This document shows, one piece after another, positions 60,375-64,000 of a stretch of 64,000 nt of DNA. The notes beneath the pieces were generated by a model, which was not told the DNA's origin, did not search any database, and was given only the letters and a program-made list of their open reading frames with translations. The first letter of the stretch is position 1; each line of letters opens with the position of its first letter. The stretch comes from Zerene cesonia (taxonomy: Eukaryota > Arthropoda > Insecta > Lepidoptera > Pieridae), in assembly GCF_012273895.1 (NCBI RefSeq), contig NC_052119.1:7821990-7885989 (forward strand), read 5' to 3'. The translations under genes were made by a program, and so were the position numbers.

Positions 60375-63300
60375 TAATCAAATCACATGCATTAATATTT
60401 TGTGTTATATAATTCCTTGGATATTTTTTATAACGTACATTATACCAAAATATTTTCCAATATCTTCATATTGAACTAATATTTGATATTCTCAACTCTA
60501 TAAATACCTAGAAAATAGAACACAAATAAATACACATAAAAATACTTTCACGAATAAACGGTCGCTAGTTGCGCCCGATTCTATAATGGTTAGAAGTATT
60601 TAACAAGAGATAAAATCTTAACAAAAGCGATTTGGCTGGCCGTCTTGTTTTGGTATGTATACACACATCTAGTGAACACGTGGCCAGCTTACGTTGAGCT
60701 GCAACGGTCGATCTGACTCTTCTAGAAACCAGCTTTGTAACAAGCAGAGTCGAGTAAAGAGGAGACCAATATATAGTGGTAATACGATAAATATATTGAC
60801 CCCGGGTGTGAGCCTACGAACGAGCGCTACGTCGGAACCTCGTCTATGATATGTAAATGATAATTGGTTTTCGAACGTAAAATTGTCTGTTTATATTTTT
60901 GAAAAACAAAATATACAGAAGACGATATTCAAAAATAACCACTACATACAACTTCTATTTGATAACTATAAGTACGGTCAATAGTAGTGAGTAAAAGTAT
61001 TTTAAATCTTAGACATTACATAAGTCATATCAAAGTATGTTAATTCCACCGTCGAACATTCTTCTCATGGACCTTTTCTGGAGTAATCTTAAAAAGGCGT
61101 ACATTCGCAGACATTGCGGTAAGACAACACGTTAAGCGCAATCAAATAATCGTCTTTCATTTCGTCTCCGACATTTCACCCGGCCAAAGCAATCGACTCG
61201 GCAACTGAGCCCTTTGTGAATGTCACACTGCACGAATTATACACGACGCCTTTCGCTCATTAATGGCCGAATTTTATTTGCTCTTATTTAATTTAGCATT
61301 TATTCAATCTACCCCAGGCGCGATACGTTTTGTCCGCGCCGTTCTTATTTCTCACCTTTTGTGACTGGGCTCATTGAGTTAGGTGTCGGGATATGCCCGC
61401 TCGCGGCTCGGTTTACACCTTCAACTCCGGTGCCTTTCATCGGGAACAAAGCGTAATTGAATCCCACAGAATCCTACGCAGTCCGTAAGATTTAATAGGG
61501 CATTTAAACACTCGCATTGGCCATTGTGCGTCGGTTTTGTGTGCAATTATTCACTGCAGACCGCGCGGCCGCGGCTAGGCGTATGCGAGTGCGAATGCGA
61601 CGTGTTAGACAAAGTAGTGAATACGCCACTCTAGTACTTGTATAATAAATCAATCCTTTCTTCATTATATACTAAAATTATATGTTACTTGCATTAATAA
61701 TACTATCTCTTACACGTATACGGGAATAAACGAACTGAAAATTGAGTTTTATGTGTATAAAATGAACGTATGTTTAATTACATGAAACAATATCAATCAA
61801 ATATAATTAAAAACTACAATTAAATGGTTAATTTTAATACGAAATAATATAGACAATTACAACAAAAGTCATTTTATAATTATTTTTATTCACCACATTG
61901 AAACAGACTAAAACAGCAGTAACAAATTAAAATCCGTTAAAACTGATATTCACCGTAGCCTCTTTTGTTTAACAACCCATAATTTTATGTTATGGTACAA
62001 TTTTGAAGAATAGAGGCCTACTAAAATGGCTGAAACAGCAGGCTCGTAAAATAGAAAATGGATCGTCGTAAAACAGTAGTGAACAAGTAAAATTATTTTT
62101 AGCGTATGGCGTTGTACATACACTTACAGACAAGGTAAATGAAATATTAAATTTGCGTCATTTAGTGAACGACACAGGTGAACTAAGACCCCGCATACAC
62201 AGACAAGACTATTTTCGCAAGGTTGACCTTGAGCATCTAAGACGATAAGTAAGAAATGTGTTTTCAAATTTCATAATATTTTATATAAATAATTACCAAC
62301 TACTACCTTGATTTAACGATCGAAAACAAAACCATCTAGATAACTGCACTTTCACAATACAAATGCTTAGTTATATATCGTTCTCGAGTTATTGCAATAA
62401 GGCCTATATTCTAAAGTTGAACACAACCACTAGTAATAAATCTAAACCAAATTTGCGAGTATCTACACAATTACCCTTAAGAGAACGAACGTGTCGCTAC
62501 GCTGCAACATGCACATATAATTTTATAGCAAATAGTACGAAACATGATGAAGCTTCTGCAATCACTAGGATATATGGGTTAATAGATTAGTAAAGTGCTG
62601 AGCCTCCTGTGGCACTACAGTCTCCTAGTGAGTCCCTTTGTATACAAAGATGGAGTTTAGCATCACAGCAAATGTATGCGACTGTTTTGTTAATTGCATC
62701 CCGTTTGACTTTCTACGGCAGGCAAGTGATCCGGCTCCTATAAACTAAAATCGACATATGCATAGTGAGATGAACCTCGTTTACCTAACGTTTCTGATAG
62801 AATGCACATTTCCACCGCCGATAACAAAAATCGAACTAAACAGGTAAGGATGTATATTCATTTGAAAGAAGCACAATGTTAATGCTTTCAGGGGAAATTT
62901 ATATTCGAGTTAATAGCATGCTCTGTAAATTAATAGACGCTCATATAATCCAAGTGGCTTTAAAATTTGCTTGGCACGGAAACCGGGTGTCGTCTTGAAC
63001 TAAATATACTTTGTAAGTGACTCTTACTTGCAAACTGAGCTTAACATAAGATTAAAATCTTCTCTTCAACCCTATTATATAAAAGTATATAAGAATTATA
63101 TCGTTAAAATCTATTCACATCAAAACATTCGACTATTACCAAGACTCTTCCTTGCATTCATAACGCCCCGTTTCCAGCTAAACAATAAAAATCTATTTTA
63201 ATACATCGATCGAGCCACATACATATGCAACAATAGAACGACTATTGTAGTCGTATGTCCAGCCGCCATAGTATAAATCTCTTCCTGACTTAACGACCGT

Positions 63301-64000
63301 TGTACACCGTGATGTCGCATCCACATAAAATCATTAATAGCCCGTGATATCAACATTGTATAGCCAATAAAAATATATTTACCTTCGTCTGGATGCAATA
63401 TGCATTTTCATTAGAAGCAAAAAGACTAAATGCGTTGTTACACAAACATGCGATGACATTTATGATTAATAAAGAGCCTTCAAAATGTAAATTTTATTTT
63501 TATAAAGCAAAATGTGTATCGTAACAATTTAACGCAAACACAATCGATAACTATACCAAGTACCTGTATATGTAAATTTATAAAACTCAATTAATTAAAC
63601 AGGCACACATAGTTACGATCTTAATAACACATCTATGTATAAAGAGTGTATCAATTTGTAGCATCGGCTGCGTAAAGTATCCGCTTTATCTTTCCATTTA
63701 TCAACAAATATTGTTACGAGGCTGGGTTTTGAGCGAGAGAATGCGCCATGAACTAGCGGAACACGGCCTATCCAAATACCTTCAAATAACTGTTACTTAC
63801 AATTACAAAGATGTTTATTTTATCGATATTTCTATGAAACAGTTTATTGTTTATAAAATATTATATTTATCAATAATTAAACTTACTGCAAGTGTAACCA
63901 AAAAATGATACTGAGAACGTTTTAAACAGTAAAAACACAAATTTACAATTATAAACACAACCTATAATTTTAATGATTTTACTTTATTTATTTGAATTTT
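60375..64000. other. Gene desert to window end
   Basis: No supported gene. It contains the GC-rich island at about 61130-61620. Confidence 0.55.
61130..61620. promoter_or_regulatory. Candidate conserved non-coding island downstream
   Basis: A long GC-richer, repeat-free stretch (for example CGCGCGGCCGCGGC near 61562-61575) in an AT-rich desert. I see no ORF, tRNA or repeat similarity in it. The regulatory role is a guess from composition alone. Confidence 0.2.

Overview
This window looks like lepidopteran (butterfly or moth) nuclear DNA. It is AT-rich, very gene-poor, and contains several interspersed repeat families that I recognise as typical of Lepidoptera: Lep1-like non-autonomous Helitrons ending in CTAG, a SINE with a (GAT)n tail, and RTE-type 3' ends. 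I see no bacterial operon, CRISPR array, virus or toxin gene. Two runs of exactly 1000 N (24810-25809 and 54347-55346) are scaffold gaps.

The only protein-coding gene I can support is a complete intronless Toll-family receptor at 47711-51541 (+, 1276 codons). Its order is signal peptide, leucine-rich repeats, cysteine cluster, a second leucine-rich block, one transmembrane helix, a TIR domain and a His/Pro-rich tail. Its sequence fits the Tollo/Toll-8 branch best. It has a short leader with four small upstream ORFs, a candidate poly(A) signal at 51978-51983, and a 3' UTR with three Pumilio-like sites. One TIR residue next to the BB loop is unusual: Tyr1104, where the family normally has Cys.

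Layout: 1-47 kb is a gene desert holding repeats (RTE-like copies at 5.15 and 24.25 kb; an inverted SINE pair at 6.4-6.8 kb; Helitrons at 8.7, 9.7, 36.4 and 41.7 kb; a 69-bp-arm foldback at 15.2 kb; an inverted-repeat element at 31.1-31.4 kb; an unclassified repeat at 42.6 kb). Between these are GC-richer islands with transcription-factor-like motifs. The Toll gene follows at 47.7-51.5 kb. A second desert runs from 52 kb to the end, with one intact Helitron at 60.2 kb and a GC-rich island at 61.1-61.6 kb.

With one gene there is no pathway to reconstruct. The most natural reading is a developmentally regulated Toll receptor inside a large regulatory domain. Assignment of the islands to that gene is inference. 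I did not find a clearly new biological system. The best leads are the foldback, the paired hairpins, the motif cluster near 40.1 kb, the TIR substitution, and the leader and 3' UTR control signals.
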